Assembly (NCBI GenBank): GCA_031292015.1
Contig: JARLHY010000052.1
Coordinates: forward strand, 8,000-71,999
DNA: 64,000 bases
From: Negativicutes bacterium
GTDB lineage: Bacteria; Bacillota_C; Negativicutes; Sporomusales_B; JARLHX01
Reading direction: 5' to 3'
Shown: positions 55,355 to 64,000 of the stretch, piece by piece
Layout of the letters: each line of letters begins with the position of its first letter
Numbering within the stretch: position 1 is the stretch's first letter
The notes under the pieces: generated by a model
What the model was told of the DNA's origin: nothing
Databases searched by the model: none
Seen by the model: the letters and a program-made list of their open reading frames with translations, nothing else
Made by a program: the position numbers and the translations under genes

Positions 55355-55381
55355 AGGGACTGTACGCAGTCCCTTTTCTTC
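55355..55381 (+). terminator. Hairpin between rplS and lepB
   Basis: Perfect 8-bp stem agggactg/cagtccct with a TACG loop, then TTTTCTT. It probably reduces read-through from rplS into lepB. Confidence 0.7.
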
Positions 55382-55401
55382 ATTCGGCAGGAGGAATACA
55401 A

Positions 55402-55929
55402 TTGGACAAAACAACCCTCGGTGAAGAAATCAAAGATTGGGTCATATCGATTCTTATCGCTGTTGTCCTTGCTTTTTTCATCCGTTACTACATCGTCGAA
55501 CTATATATGGTGGAAGGCCCTTCCATGCGCCCCACGCTGCTTAACGGCGAGCGCCTGGTAGTAAACAAGTTCATCTACCGTTTTAAAACGCCCCAGCGCG
55601 GCGATGTGCTGGTATTCCGCTATCCACGGGACCCCAGCCGCGATTTCATCAAACGGGTCATCGCCATACCGGGTGACACAATAGAAATGAAGGACGGCCG
55701 GATTTTCCTGAACGGTCAGCTATTGAACGAACCCTTTATCCTGGAGCGAACCCGCGGCTCGTTCCCGCTCAAAGAAGTTCCTGAGGGCCATCTGTTCGTC
55801 ATGGGCGACAACCGCAACAATTCCGAAGACAGCCGTTTTCCTGACGTCGGATTCGTCCCGTTTGAACTGGTCAAAGGAAAAGCGGTAGTTGTTTTCTGGC
55901 CGCTCGACCAGATGAAAACCCTTCCGTAA
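55402..55929 (+). CDS. lepB: Signal peptidase I
   Basis: A 175-residue type I signal peptidase of the single-anchor Firmicute form: a membrane helix about 14-34, the catalytic Ser in EGPSMRPTL near 39-47, catalytic Lys in FIKRVIAIPGD near 80-90 and GDNRNNSEDSR near 135-145. It removes signal peptides outside the membrane. TTG 55402 after GAGGAAT. The rplS-lepB-rbgA-rnhB order is common in Firmicutes. Confidence 0.97.
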   Translation: MDKTTLGEEIKDWVISILIAVVLAFFIRYYIVELYMVEGPSMRPTLLNGERLVVNKFIYRFKTPQRGDVLVFRYPRDPSRDFIKRVIAIPGDTIEMKDGRIFLNGQLLNEPFILERTRGSFPLKEVPEGHLFVMGDNRNNSEDSRFPDVGFVPFELVKGKAVVVFWPLDQMKTLP

Positions 55930-56035
55930 TCTCTGCCGGCAGGTGAGGCCTAGTCCTCATCTGCCCTTTTGTTTGTGGCGACAGCCGCCTCAGCAAGTTA
56001 TCCTGCCTTATTCGGAGTCAAAGTGGGTGACGATC

Positions 56036-56890
56036 ATGCATATCAATTGGTATCCCGGGCACATGGCCAAAGCCCGGCGAATGATAATCGAACAAATCAA
56101 ACTGGTCGATGTGGTAATTGAGCTGCTTGACGCCAGGATCCCGCAGAGCAGCGCCAACCCGGTAATTGATGCTGTTGTAGCCGCCAAACCGAGGGTGGTG
56201 GTCCTGAACAAGGCCGATCTGGCCGAAGCCGTCTGGACAGAACGCTGGCTGGCTCATTTCCAGGCCCTGGGGCGTCCCGCCATAGCCGTGGAGACCATCA
56301 GCGGCGCCGGAACAAAGCTTCTGACCAGCCGGGTGGAAGCCGCCGCCAGAGAAAAAATGGCCCGCCTCTCCGCAAAAGGCATACTGCCCAGGGCGGTCCG
56401 GGCAATGATTCTCGGTATCCCCAATGTCGGTAAATCCTCGCTGATCAACCGGCTGCTGGGCACGGCTACCGTCCGCACCGGCGACAAGCCCGGTGTTACC
56501 CGCGGCCAGCAGTGGCTGAAAGTCGGCAAGAATCTCGAACTTCTCGACACCCCCGGTGTCCTGTGGCCCAAACTGGAAGACCAGGAAGTGGCCTTCAAAC
56601 TTGCCATAACCAGTGCCATCAGCGACGACGCCTTCGACCTGGAAGACGTCGCGACCCGCTTGCTCATCCTTCTGCGCGAAAGCTACTCCGACCGTTTAAC
56701 CGAACGGTTTAAATTGGACAATCCTCTGCCGGAAGCCCCGGATGAACTGCTTGACCGCATCGGCGAGCGGCGGGGCTGCCTTCGCGGCGGTGGCCAGATC
56801 GACCGGGAAAGGGCCCGGCGACTGCTCCTCGCTGAATTCCGCGAAGGAAAAATGGGGCGTTTCACCCTTGATTATCCCCTCACAAACTAG
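56036..56890 (+). CDS. rbgA: Ribosome biogenesis GTPase RbgA/YlqF
   Basis: A 284-residue circularly permuted GTPase: the G4 motif NKADL (about 60-64) precedes the P-loop GIPNVGKSSLINRL near 125-138, and G3 DTPGV is near 174. It opens INWYPGHMAKARRMI, the RbgA signature. It promotes late 50S assembly. ATG 56036 after AGTGGGTGA; the frame open to 55943 is not used. Confidence 0.97.
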   Translation: MHINWYPGHMAKARRMIIEQIKLVDVVIELLDARIPQSSANPVIDAVVAAKPRVVVLNKADLAEAVWTERWLAHFQALGRPAIAVETISGAGTKLLTSRVEAAAREKMARLSAKGILPRAVRAMILGIPNVGKSSLINRLLGTATVRTGDKPGVTRGQQWLKVGKNLELLDTPGVLWPKLEDQEVAFKLAITSAISDDAFDLEDVATRLLILLRESYSDRLTERFKLDNPLPEAPDELLDRIGERRGCLRGGGQIDRERARRLLLAEFREGKMGRFTLDYPLTN

Positions 56891-56922
56891 CCTGGCCAGC
56901 CCCATTCGTATGTTTTTTACAG

Positions 56923-56950
56923 CAAAACCCGGCTTAAGCCGGGTTTTGTA
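56923..56950 (+). terminator. Terminator after rbgA
   Basis: Arms caaaacccggctt/aagccgggttttg form a perfect palindrome (effective TTAA loop) with A- and T-rich ends. Confidence 0.8.
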
Positions 56951-57041
56951 TAATTTTACCCATCCCGGCAGCAGGGATTTTATGGTTACTGGCAGAATAT
57001 CATATGAACTATTATTTTCTCGGCCACAAAGGAGACAAGAA

Positions 57042-57830
57042 ATGGGTCTTCTAAGCATTGCCAGCATAGCGGCCCTGCTTGCCGCCCCCGAAGCCGCTCC
57101 CGAACTTATCGAAAGCCTCAGCGCCGACCCGCGGGACGCGGTTGCCAGACTACTGGCCAAACGCGCAAGACGCCTTCAGGCCGAGGCGAGGGAAGAGCAG
57201 CGTCTTGCTGCCTTGCACCTGCATGAAACCGAACTCCTGTCTCAGGGCCACCGGTTTATCGCCGGTGTCGACGAAGCCGGGCGCGGTCCGCTGGCCGGCC
57301 CTGTAGTGGTCGCCGCCGTGATACTGCCCCCTGGCTGCCGCCTGCCGGGGCTGGATGATTCCAAGAAACTTTCGCCTCAGCAGCGGGAAAACCTTTACAC
57401 CGCCGTCACAAGCGCTGCCCTGGCCGTCCGCCATGTTGTCATCGACCACGCCCGGATCGACCGGCTGAATATCTATCAAGCCACCCTGGAGGGCATGTAC
57501 CAGGCCCTGGCCGCACTCCGGCCCCTGCCTGACGCCGCCCTGATCGACGCCATGCCGCTCCGGCGGCTGACCATACCATGCCGCTCCCTTATTCATGGCG
57601 ACTCGCTCTCGGCGTCCATCGCCGCAGCTTCCGTAATCGCCAAAGTCGAACGGGACAGGATTATGGAAGACCTCGACAAAACCTATCCGGACTATGGCTT
57701 TGCCCGCCACAAAGGATACGCCACCCCGGAACACCTTGGCGCTTTGAATCAGTATGGACCCTGCCCGATTCACCGGAAAAGTTTTGCTCCGGTAAAAACA
57801 TGGGGGGCATTGTTTAGTGAAGATCAATAA
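57042..57830 (+). CDS. rnhB: Ribonuclease HII
   Basis: A 262-residue RNase HII: an N-terminal extension of about 65 residues (helical, with a RARRLQAEAREEQRLAAL segment), then the catalytic core with GVDEAGRGPLAGPV near 78-91, IDAMPL near 172 and ASVIAKVERDRIM near 194-206 supplying the acidic metal ligands. It removes ribonucleotides from RNA-DNA hybrids. ATG 57042 after AAAGGAG is chosen; a frame to 56742 overlaps rbgA. The extension is longer than in E. coli but is seen in other Firmicutes. Confidence 0.94.
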   Translation: MGLLSIASIAALLAAPEAAPELIESLSADPRDAVARLLAKRARRLQAEAREEQRLAALHLHETELLSQGHRFIAGVDEAGRGPLAGPVVVAAVILPPGCRLPGLDDSKKLSPQQRENLYTAVTSAALAVRHVVIDHARIDRLNIYQATLEGMYQALAALRPLPDAALIDAMPLRRLTIPCRSLIHGDSLSASIAAASVIAKVERDRIMEDLDKTYPDYGFARHKGYATPEHLGALNQYGPCPIHRKSFAPVKTWGALFSEDQ

Positions 57831-59340
57831 TTTTTCCCTCGACCAGGCTGTCGCTGTCACCAACTCCCTGCAGGGCAAGCCCTCAAATCCGGCTCCTTCC
57901 GGGCTGGCTGACGCCGCCGAGACGGCAGTCCAGTTCATGTTCGACACTCAGGTCAAAAATATCCTGACCCAACTTACCAAGATGCTGAGCCAGCAAGCCT
58001 CGACCCTGATGGAACTCCCGGCACCGGTGGCCGACGAAGTCAAACAGCTTCTGCGCGAGCCGCTGGTCGGCGAACAGGTAGTAGCCAAAGGGCTTACCGG
58101 CATGCTTCAGGGACAGAAAAGCGTCTCGCGGAACCTGGCGTCCTTTGCCGCGATCTTGAATGACGCCGCCGTTATCAAGGAGCAGTTTCCCACCGGACTG
58201 ACAAAGACATGGTCCGGCCTGATCGCTCAATTTGAAGATCAAATCAGCCAACTTGACTCAGATATCGGTAAATCCCTGCTGGCTCTGGCTACCGAACTCA
58301 CCGACAATCCCACCCCGTTCACCGACGCGTCGGCTGTCCTTCAGCAAGCAGGTCGCGCTTTACTGGACATCCTGCCCCGGGACCAATATACCATCCCCAA
58401 ACAAGAGTTTCTGACTAAGTTGCCTGTTCTTCTGCAAACGCTGGTCTATGACTTCCAGGAGGGACTGACGAAGCTTCCCTTGCCTCCGCTGGAGCAGGAA
58501 ATGCTTACTTCCAGCCTTCGCCAGGTTGTCCAGCAACTCATGCAGGAACTGGCTCAGCCGCTGCCCTCGGCGGCGGCCAAAGGGGAAACCCCGACCTTTG
58601 TCAGCCTGCCGTCGATTGTCGACGACATTATTGCCCACTTTGAAAATCAGTTGATCAAACTTGACGCAACCTTCGAAAAAGATGTACTGATCACCAACCT
58701 GCGGCAGATTCTCGGCCAGTTGACCGAGAACCTCGGCGATGACGACAAAGCGGTACTGACCCGTCTGGCTGACCAGCTATCGGAGCGGACTCCGGAAAAG
58801 CTCCTGACCGCTGCGACTCTCCACAATTTGCCGGAACTGAGAGAAGTCTGGGTGCTCGACAGGATGGCGGCCAGCCGCCAATGGCTCCAGCTCCCTTTGG
58901 ACAGCTTGCGCGAGGCCGGTCAAAACTTGCGGGACATGAATACCGTCATCCCCAAGCACGCCGACATGCCGCCCGACGCCTCGCCGGCCCGCTCGTCCTT
59001 TAATCTGGCTGTTCCGCTGTATTTTGGTGAAGAAAAACGAGCCTATCCGGCCTACATCCATATCTTCCAGGACCGGGAGAACGCCTCGCAGACCGCGGAC
59101 GGCTCCACGCCGGAGACCTGGCTTCGACTGTGCCTGTCCACCGAGAATGTCGGTGTAGTCGATATGGTGTTCCATGTTTACGGTCAGAACCAGCTCAATA
59201 TCCGGATCAATTTCAGCGATACCGCCACAGCAGACCGGTTCAAGGTTCATGTCGACGATATCCGCGGCGAATTCCATGATTCACCGCTGCAACTCGCCGA
59301 TTTCACCGTTAATCCGGTCCCGAGCGACGGTTCGTCATAA
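57817..59340 (+). CDS. FliK C-terminal-domain-like protein (YlqG position)
   Basis: A 507-residue protein with low-complexity, mainly helical Gln/Leu-rich regions (about 35-340) and a C-terminal domain (about 385-500: RMAASRQWLQLPLD near 349, VPLYFGEEKRAYPAYIHIF near 393, FHVYGQNQLNIRINF near 450) like the flagellar hook-length control protein FliK. It lies, with the FlhB-like gene after it, outside any flagellar operon, where Bacillus has ylqG-ylqH. It may interact with the export gate. GTG 57817 overlaps rnhB by 14 bases. Confidence 0.75.
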   Translation: MKINNFSLDQAVAVTNSLQGKPSNPAPSGLADAAETAVQFMFDTQVKNILTQLTKMLSQQASTLMELPAPVADEVKQLLREPLVGEQVVAKGLTGMLQGQKSVSRNLASFAAILNDAAVIKEQFPTGLTKTWSGLIAQFEDQISQLDSDIGKSLLALATELTDNPTPFTDASAVLQQAGRALLDILPRDQYTIPKQEFLTKLPVLLQTLVYDFQEGLTKLPLPPLEQEMLTSSLRQVVQQLMQELAQPLPSAAAKGETPTFVSLPSIVDDIIAHFENQLIKLDATFEKDVLITNLRQILGQLTENLGDDDKAVLTRLADQLSERTPEKLLTAATLHNLPELREVWVLDRMAASRQWLQLPLDSLREAGQNLRDMNTVIPKHADMPPDASPARSSFNLAVPLYFGEEKRAYPAYIHIFQDRENASQTADGSTPETWLRLCLSTENVGVVDMVFHVYGQNQLNIRINFSDTATADRFKVHVDDIRGEFHDSPLQLADFTVNPVPSDGSS

Positions 59341-59360
59341 ACCGGGCCAAGGAGGTCGTC

Positions 59361-59639
59361 ATGCCTAACGGGGAAGAAAAAAAACAGGCGGTTGCCATCA
59401 AATACGAGCCGGATCGTCATCAAGCCCCGCTGGTGGTTGCCAAGGGGCAGGGAATCATCGCCGATCAGATTCTGGCAGCGGCAAAGCAGCACGCTGTGCC
59501 TATCTACCAGAATAAGACCCTGGCCGGGATGCTGATGGCCGTGCAGCTCGACAGTCAGATTCCGCCTGAACTATACCAGGCGGTGGCCGGGGTACTGGCC
59601 TATATCTACCGCCTGGATCAAACCGGTCCCAGACGGTAA
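59361..59639 (+). CDS. FlhB-like cytoplasmic domain protein (YlqH-like)
   Basis: A 92-residue protein corresponding to only the cytoplasmic C-terminal domain of FlhB, the type III export switch. VAIKYEPDRHQAPLVVAKGQ near 11-30, AKQHAVPIYQNKTLAGML near 42-59 and PPELYQAVAGVLAYIY near 70-85 align with FlhB after its autocleavage NPTH site, which is absent here, as are the membrane helices. The gene is 21 bases after the FliK-like gene. Role unknown. ATG after AGGAGGTCGTC. Confidence 0.88.
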   Translation: MPNGEEKKQAVAIKYEPDRHQAPLVVAKGQGIIADQILAAAKQHAVPIYQNKTLAGMLMAVQLDSQIPPELYQAVAGVLAYIYRLDQTGPRR

Positions 59640-59654
59640 CTTTGGAGGTATGGA

Positions 59655-60719
59655 ATGCGCCGTATTCTGTTGGAAAACGTAGCGGCAGGAATGAAGCTCG
59701 CCCGGCCGCTATACAGCGCCGAGGGCAAAATACTGCTGAATGCAGGACTTGATCTGAAGGAACGCTACATCGAACGCCTGCGGGAACTGGATATTACCTA
59801 CATATATATAGAGGATGATCTCACCGCCGACATTGACGTACCTGACGTCGTAAGCGAAAAATCACGCCTTGAAGCGATTACCGCTACCAAAACCATCATG
59901 GAAGATCTCAAAGTCGGTAAAAAGGTCGACGCCTCCCGGGCCAAAAAGATCGTCAACAGCCTTGTCGACGAATTATGCCGCAACAGCGGTGTCCTGGTCA
60001 ACTTCACGGACATGCGCACCCGCAGCGACTATCTGTTCGGACACTCGGTCAATGTCTGCATTCTGGCGGTTATGACCGGCATAAGCCTCGATTACGACGA
60101 ACTTCGCCTGCGGGATCTCGGCGTCGGCGCCATGCTCCACGATGTCGGAAAAACTGAACTGCCCCCCGAACTTCTCAACAAAAAGGGCCGCCTCACCGCC
60201 AGCGAAATCGTCGACGCCCGCAGCCACTGCGAACTGGGTTTCGAAATCCTGCGCCAGAACCCTGACATCAGCCTGATGTCGGCGCACTGCGCCTACCAGC
60301 ATCACGAACGCTACGACGGCAGCGGTTACCCCCGCAACCTCAAAAGCCGGGATATCCATGAATTCGCCCAGATCGTAGCCCTGGCCGACGTCTATGACGC
60401 GCTGACCACCGACGCTACCTATCGCCAGGCCGTACCTGTCTACGAAGCCCTCGCCATCATCTCCAAAGCCGCAGGAACCTACTTTGAATCCGGCCTTGTC
60501 GACCATTTCACCGCCAACATCGCCATCTATCCCATCGGCTCGGTGGTAAGGCTGAATACCAACGAAATCGGCGTGGTTGTCGATATTTCCAAGGAATTCA
60601 AGAACAAACCCGTGGTGCGGATTATCATGGACGCAGAGCAGCAGCGGTCCAACAAGCTCGTAGAAATCGACCTGTCGAAGAATCCCAGGTTGTACATCGC
60701 CGACGTCGTCGAACGCTGA
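59655..60719 (+). CDS. HD-GYP domain protein (putative c-di-GMP phosphodiesterase)
   Basis: A 354-residue protein with an N-terminal segment (about 1-110, DUF3391-like) and an HD-GYP domain: HSVNVC near 132, LHDVGKTELPPELLNKKGRL near 157-176 and HHERYDGSGYPR near 216-227, followed by a C-terminal tail of about 60 residues. It should degrade c-di-GMP. ATG 59655 after TTTGGAGG, directly after the FlhB-like gene, which links second-messenger turnover and a flagellum-like gate pair in one transcription unit. No riboswitch is seen here, unlike the gene at 300. Confidence 0.92.
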   Translation: MRRILLENVAAGMKLARPLYSAEGKILLNAGLDLKERYIERLRELDITYIYIEDDLTADIDVPDVVSEKSRLEAITATKTIMEDLKVGKKVDASRAKKIVNSLVDELCRNSGVLVNFTDMRTRSDYLFGHSVNVCILAVMTGISLDYDELRLRDLGVGAMLHDVGKTELPPELLNKKGRLTASEIVDARSHCELGFEILRQNPDISLMSAHCAYQHHERYDGSGYPRNLKSRDIHEFAQIVALADVYDALTTDATYRQAVPVYEALAIISKAAGTYFESGLVDHFTANIAIYPIGSVVRLNTNEIGVVVDISKEFKNKPVVRIIMDAEQQRSNKLVEIDLSKNPRLYIADVVER

Positions 60720-60742
60720 AAAGACGGGAGGTGGGGCTTGCC

Positions 60743-61108
60743 GTGGGGAATATCGCCTTTGGCGGCGCTGGTGAACAGATAGCGGCCGATTTCCTCCTGC
60801 AGGCCGGCTATCAGCTTTTGGCGCGCAACTATCGCGCCAAAACCGGTGAAATCGATATCATCGCCCAGAAAAACGGCACCATCGCCTTCGTCGAGGTCAA
60901 GACCAGAAGCAACTACAACTTCGGCTCGCCGGCCGAAGCCGTGACCTATATAAAACAGCGCAAGATCATCAGCACGGCGCTGAACTATTTAAAATCGTCC
61001 GCCGGCACCGACAAGCCTTTCCGCTTCGACATCATCGAAGTTCTCTTGAAACCGGCGCCCGGCGCCAAAGCGGAGTGTAACCATATCGTCAACGCCTTCG
61101 GCAACTGA
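60743..61108 (+). CDS. yraN: YraN/UPF0102 family nuclease-like protein
   Basis: A 121-residue restriction-endonuclease-fold protein: [20 protein letters not shown] near 10-29, GEIDIIA near 35-41 and FVEVKTRSN near 51-59, the D-ExK-type catalytic pattern. YraN is common beside comM and rnhB, but its substrate is unknown. GTG 60743 is chosen, with GGGAGG 12 bases upstream; GTG 60731 abuts the site. Confidence 0.92.
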   Translation: MGNIAFGGAGEQIAADFLLQAGYQLLARNYRAKTGEIDIIAQKNGTIAFVEVKTRSNYNFGSPAEAVTYIKQRKIISTALNYLKSSAGTDKPFRFDIIEVLLKPAPGAKAECNHIVNAFGN

Positions 61109-61208
61109 AACTATTTTCTATACCTATCCAGCCTATTCCAATCCATTGTCATTCCACCGTCTGCAGCATGCTGATTCCAGCCAATACTTGCGTACGGGGG
61201 GGATTTTT

Positions 61209-62282
61209 TTGTTTGCACAGACTTTTGGCTCAACAGCGCTGGGAATCAACGGCTCCCTGATCACCGTCGAGGTCGACATCGCCAACGGCATTCCGGCTCT
61301 GGACATCGTCGGTCTGCCTGACACCGCCGTCAAAGAATCGAAGGAGCGGGTCCGGGCGGCAATCAAAAACGCCGGTTTCGAGTTTCCTCTGCGCCGCATA
61401 ACTGTGAACCTCGCCCCGGCCGACATGAAGAAGGACGGCTCGGGCCTCGACCTGCCCATCGCCCTGGGCATCCTGGCCGCCAGCGGACAAATCGATCCGT
61501 TGGAATGCAAGCCTCATGTATTTGTCGGCGAACTATCCCTGGAAGGAAAGCTGCGCGGCATATCAGGCATCCTGCCGATGGCCATCGGTGTTGTCGAACA
61601 GGGCAAGACAAGCCTGTTCGTATCGCCGGACAATGCCCAGGAGGCCCTGTTTGCCGGTCGCCTGACCGTCTATGCCCCGCCGACCCTCCAGGACGCCGTG
61701 GCCCATCTGCGGGGCGAAACACCGCTGACGCCGGCACAAAAGCAGACCGTCAGCCAGGCGCCGCCTTCCGGCGGCGAAGATCTGGCCGAAGTCCAGGGGC
61801 AGCTGGCCGCCAAACGGGCCCTGGAAATCGCTGCCGCCGGCGGTCACAATATCCTGATGGTCGGACCGCCCGGCTCCGGCAAAACCATGCTGGCCCGTCG
61901 ACTGCCCTCAATCCTGCCGGCTATGACCGAGCAGGAGGCCCTCGAAGTCACCAAAATCTACAGTATCGCCGGCCTGATGAAAAGCAGCTCCGGCCTTGTC
62001 ACCGCCCGGCCCTTTCGCAACCCTCATCACACCGTCTCCGACGCCGGGATGATCGGGGGAGGCCGGATGCCAAAGCCGGGTGAAGTCACCCTCAGCCACA
62101 ACGGGGTTCTTTTTCTCGACGAACTGCCGGAATTCCCCCGGCCGATCCTCGAAGTTCTGCGCCAGCCGCTGGAAGACGGCGAAGTGACCATATCCCGGGT
62201 CAGCGCCTCGCTGTCCTATCCCGCCAAGTTTATGCTGATTGCCGCGATGAATCCCTGGCCGTGCGTGAAACACATTTGTTAA
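61209..62282 (+). pseudogene. comM: comM/yifB Mg-chelatase-like ATPase, truncated by insertion
   Basis: A 357-residue remnant of a protein normally about 510 residues. The N-terminal Lon-like domain ([20 protein letters not shown] near 10-29) and the AAA+ P-loop ([17 protein letters not shown] near 216-232, Walker [10 protein letters not shown] near 301-309) are intact. It breaks in the conserved AAMNPxPCG block: after MNPWPC the frame enters foreign DNA and stops at 62282. The lost part holds the rest of the ATPase core with its arginine finger. ComM is a branch-migration helicase for natural transformation. The start is TTG 61209. Confidence 0.93.
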
Positions 62283-63840
62283 AGGTATAATGTATCGTAA
62301 CCTTGGCAATAGGCTTCTCCAGATCATTGAAGGTGGTATCTATGACGACTTTATCAACAAGTGTTTTGATAATTTCGCGTTTCTCTTCAAAGGACGGATT
62401 TCCGTTCTTTATTTTATTATTCAGCTCTTCGAGGTATGTCTTTGCATCTTCAAGATGATTATTTGACGATTCCTTGTCTTCTAATTCGCATTGAAGGGAA
62501 GAGAGCCGCTCAACCAAAATAGAATTTTCTTCATTGATCTTCTTAAGTTGTATTTCGACATCGTTGAAGTTTATGAGTTCCTTACGAAATAAATCAAGGA
62601 TGGATTGTTTCTCAGCAGCTTTCGATTCAATTGTACTTTTAATAATTTCCATTTCCCTGGAGATGTTTGTTTTCTTGACTTCGCGATCAGCTTTCGATTG
62701 ATGAATCAGTCTTACGGTTTTGGTCGGCGTTTTAATAAATTTGACACAGTCAGACCAGACTATTTTCTCAATCCAGTCTGCGGGAATATTTTTCGATCGG
62801 CACTTTCCTTGTAGCGGACCTCGATAATTGATCTTACCATTACAGACATAATATCGCTTATGCGGCTTGAAGTAAGTTCCACTATACGTCAAAGAGCACG
62901 CTCTACACTTGATTAAACCCCGCAATAGATAATTGTGCTTCGAATTACGAAGTGATTCCAACTGGTTTTCGTGTAGGATTGTCTGGGCTAAATTCCAAAT
63001 CTCTTCTGTTACGATAGCGGGCACTTGTCGCTCAATGATTTCCCTATTAGGCTTATTGCTGCGTTTGCCGTACCGGTGGATTCCCTTATATGTTTCATTA
63101 ACGATCATATTTCGTACCCGGCCGGGGAGCCACATTCCGGACGTGTTTTGTTTTCTCTTGCCCTTTGTAACTTGCCGTCCGTCTTTAACGTAGGAAGGGG
63201 GGATCCCAAGAGCGTTTAAATTGTCGGCGATTTTAATCGTGGATAGTTTCTGTTCAGTTGTTAATCTATAAATCATCCGGACCACATCGGCTTCGCTAAG
63301 CAAAGTGTTAGGAAGCGGGGCTTCGCTGACTGCTAGAAATTTATCATCGTTAACATAGTAGCCGTAAGGAACTATACCGCCTAGCCATTGGCCTTGCCGT
63401 GCGCAACGATTTGACCCCAGCCAAGTGTTCTGCAGGATCGTTTCTCTGTCATAGTCGGCGACGCCGGCCAGCATGGTAAGCATAAAACGTCCAGCTGGAT
63501 TACTGGTGTCAAATGGCTCTGTCATACTTTTTACCGATATTCCGTAGGATTCAATATCGAAGACAGAATTTAAGATGATCCTGGCGACTCGGCCGATCCG
63601 GTTCAGTTTGTATACGAAGACAGATTCAAACTTCTTGTTTTTGGCATCCTCTAATAAGCGCTTGCCTTCAGGCCTTTCGCCCAAATGATATTTGCCAGTT
63701 ACGCCGTCTTCTTTATACCATTCAACAATATTGTAATCATGCAGGTCACAATATTTCGCAGCAAACTCGATTTGACTTTCGATGGTTCCGCGGTCAGCTT
63801 GGTCTTCCGTAGAAACTCGGCAATAGATAGCGACATTCAT
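62230..63840 (-). CDS. Large serine recombinase (site-specific integrase)
   Basis: A 536-residue recombinase: N-terminal resolvase domain with the nucleophile in YCRVSTEDQ near 6-14 and [17 protein letters not shown] near 116-132; a Recombinase domain (about 165-290, [23 protein letters not shown]); a zinc ribbon with CRACSLTY near 316; then a coiled coil (about 390-490) and a beta-rich tail. This is the phage/ICE integrase layout. ATG 63840 after AGGAGAG. The last roughly 10-12 codons (to stop 62230) lie antisense within comM, so the protein's C-terminus depends on the integration site. AT content is higher than in neighbouring genes. Confidence 0.93.
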   Translation of the reverse strand: MNVAIYCRVSTEDQADRGTIESQIEFAAKYCDLHDYNIVEWYKEDGVTGKYHLGERPEGKRLLEDAKNKKFESVFVYKLNRIGRVARIILNSVFDIESYGISVKSMTEPFDTSNPAGRFMLTMLAGVADYDRETILQNTWLGSNRCARQGQWLGGIVPYGYYVNDDKFLAVSEAPLPNTLLSEADVVRMIYRLTTEQKLSTIKIADNLNALGIPPSYVKDGRQVTKGKRKQNTSGMWLPGRVRNMIVNETYKGIHRYGKRSNKPNREIIERQVPAIVTEEIWNLAQTILHENQLESLRNSKHNYLLRGLIKCRACSLTYSGTYFKPHKRYYVCNGKINYRGPLQGKCRSKNIPADWIEKIVWSDCVKFIKTPTKTVRLIHQSKADREVKKTNISREMEIIKSTIESKAAEKQSILDLFRKELINFNDVEIQLKKINEENSILVERLSSLQCELEDKESSNNHLEDAKTYLEELNNKIKNGNPSFEEKREIIKTLVDKVVIDTTFNDLEKPIAKVTIHYTFNKCVSRTARDSSRQSA

Positions 63841-63869
63841 ATAACGTTATCTCTCCTAATAAACGCACT

Positions 63870-63889
63870 GTGGCTGCGTAGGAAGCCAC
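63870..63889. repeat. Inverted repeat upstream of the recombinase gene
   Basis: GTGGCT/AGCCAC with an 8-base loop, 30 bases upstream of the recombinase ATG on its promoter side; a possible operator for element control. Confidence 0.35.
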
Positions 63890-63985
63890 GAGAAGCAAAT
63901 TTTGATATTGGTGGATGGTGTTGTCTCTCCCCTAAGCCTATTATAGTGCTGAGAATCCTAACCGATAAAGAAGGAAAGTACGCAG

Positions 63986-64000
63986 ATGTATGCGAAAAGC
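63986..64000 (+). CDS. Possible start of the next element gene (cut by window end)
   Basis: AAGGAAAG at 63970-63977 followed by ATG at 63986 and five open codons (MYAKS) suggests a divergently transcribed gene of the element, but only the first residues are inside the window. Confidence 0.25.

Larger units (their letters stand above)
62262..64000. mobile_element. Left end of an integrated element with a large serine recombinase, inserted in comM
   Basis: From about 62262, where comM stops matching, the sequence becomes clearly more AT-rich and encodes a serine recombinase pointing toward the junction, the usual arrangement at one end of a phage or integrative element. The junction (attL) lies within about 62255-62272. 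The right end, cargo and the missing comM fragment are outside the window, so the element's size and type are unknown. Confidence 0.9.

Overview
The window (about 64 kb, roughly 55-60 % GC by eye) is chromosomal DNA of an anaerobic, spore-forming Firmicute, most likely a Negativicutes/Sporomusaceae-type organism. This is inference from several things: the gene order of the second half matches Bacillus subtilis (ylbH-ylbI-ylbJ-ylbK-ylbM-yceD-rpmF, fapR-plsX-fab-acpP-rnc-smc-ftsY-ylxM-ffh-rpsP-khpA-ylqD-rimM-trmD-rplS-lepB-rbgA-rnhB-ylqG-ylqH-yraN-comM); sporulation genes are present (spoVS, ylbJ, a probable spoVM); TTG and GTG starts are frequent; and acetate kinase, TRAP transport, CoA-transferase and sigma-54 control point to anaerobic carboxylate metabolism. 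No 16S gene is present, so the genus cannot be fixed.

Layout. 1-1.3 kb: a cyclic-di-GMP-I riboswitch and terminator ahead of an HD-GYP gene. 1.3-9.1 kb: a catabolic operon with an iron-dependent alcohol dehydrogenase, a GntR/LacI-type regulator, a DctP plus fused DctQM TRAP transporter and an IlvD/Edd-family dehydratase, probably for a sugar acid or hydroxy acid. 9.1-15.2 kb: a minus-strand Cache-HAMP sensor, then a CBS-domain sigma-54 activator followed by a textbook -24/-12 promoter and an OFA transporter/CoA-transferase operon. 15.2-25.9 kb: mixed genes, including a small orphan, a putrescine-type aminotransferase, HtpX, S-adenosylmethionine decarboxylase, an M42 peptidase operon, Ndk, a PduO cobalamin adenosyltransferase, FmdB, a 26-codon SpoVM-like gene, an EF-G paralogue, tRNA-Gln and tRNA-Pro, and an NlpC/P60 hydrolase.

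26-34.2 kb: a DUF4127 gene and the ylb cluster up to ackA. 34.2-34.4 kb: a folded 148-bp insertion-like element flanked by 21-bp direct repeats. 34.5-62.3 kb: the conserved core, covering fatty-acid synthesis under FapR, rnc, spoVS with a sigma-H promoter, smc, the SRP genes, ribosome and tRNA maturation genes, signal peptidase, and a FliK-like/FlhB-like pair next to a second HD-GYP gene. 62.3-64 kb: the left end of an AT-rich mobile element carrying a large serine recombinase that has inserted into comM and truncated it.

The strongest items for a second look are the comM insertion, in which the recombinase reading frame runs across the junction and takes its last residues from antisense comM; the 34.3-kb folded element; the probable spoVM; the c-di-GMP switch feeding an HD-GYP enzyme; and the Cache-HAMP protein with no recognisable output domain. 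No CRISPR array, insertion-sequence transposase or defence cassette was seen. All database-type statements are from memory of family motifs; no search was run.
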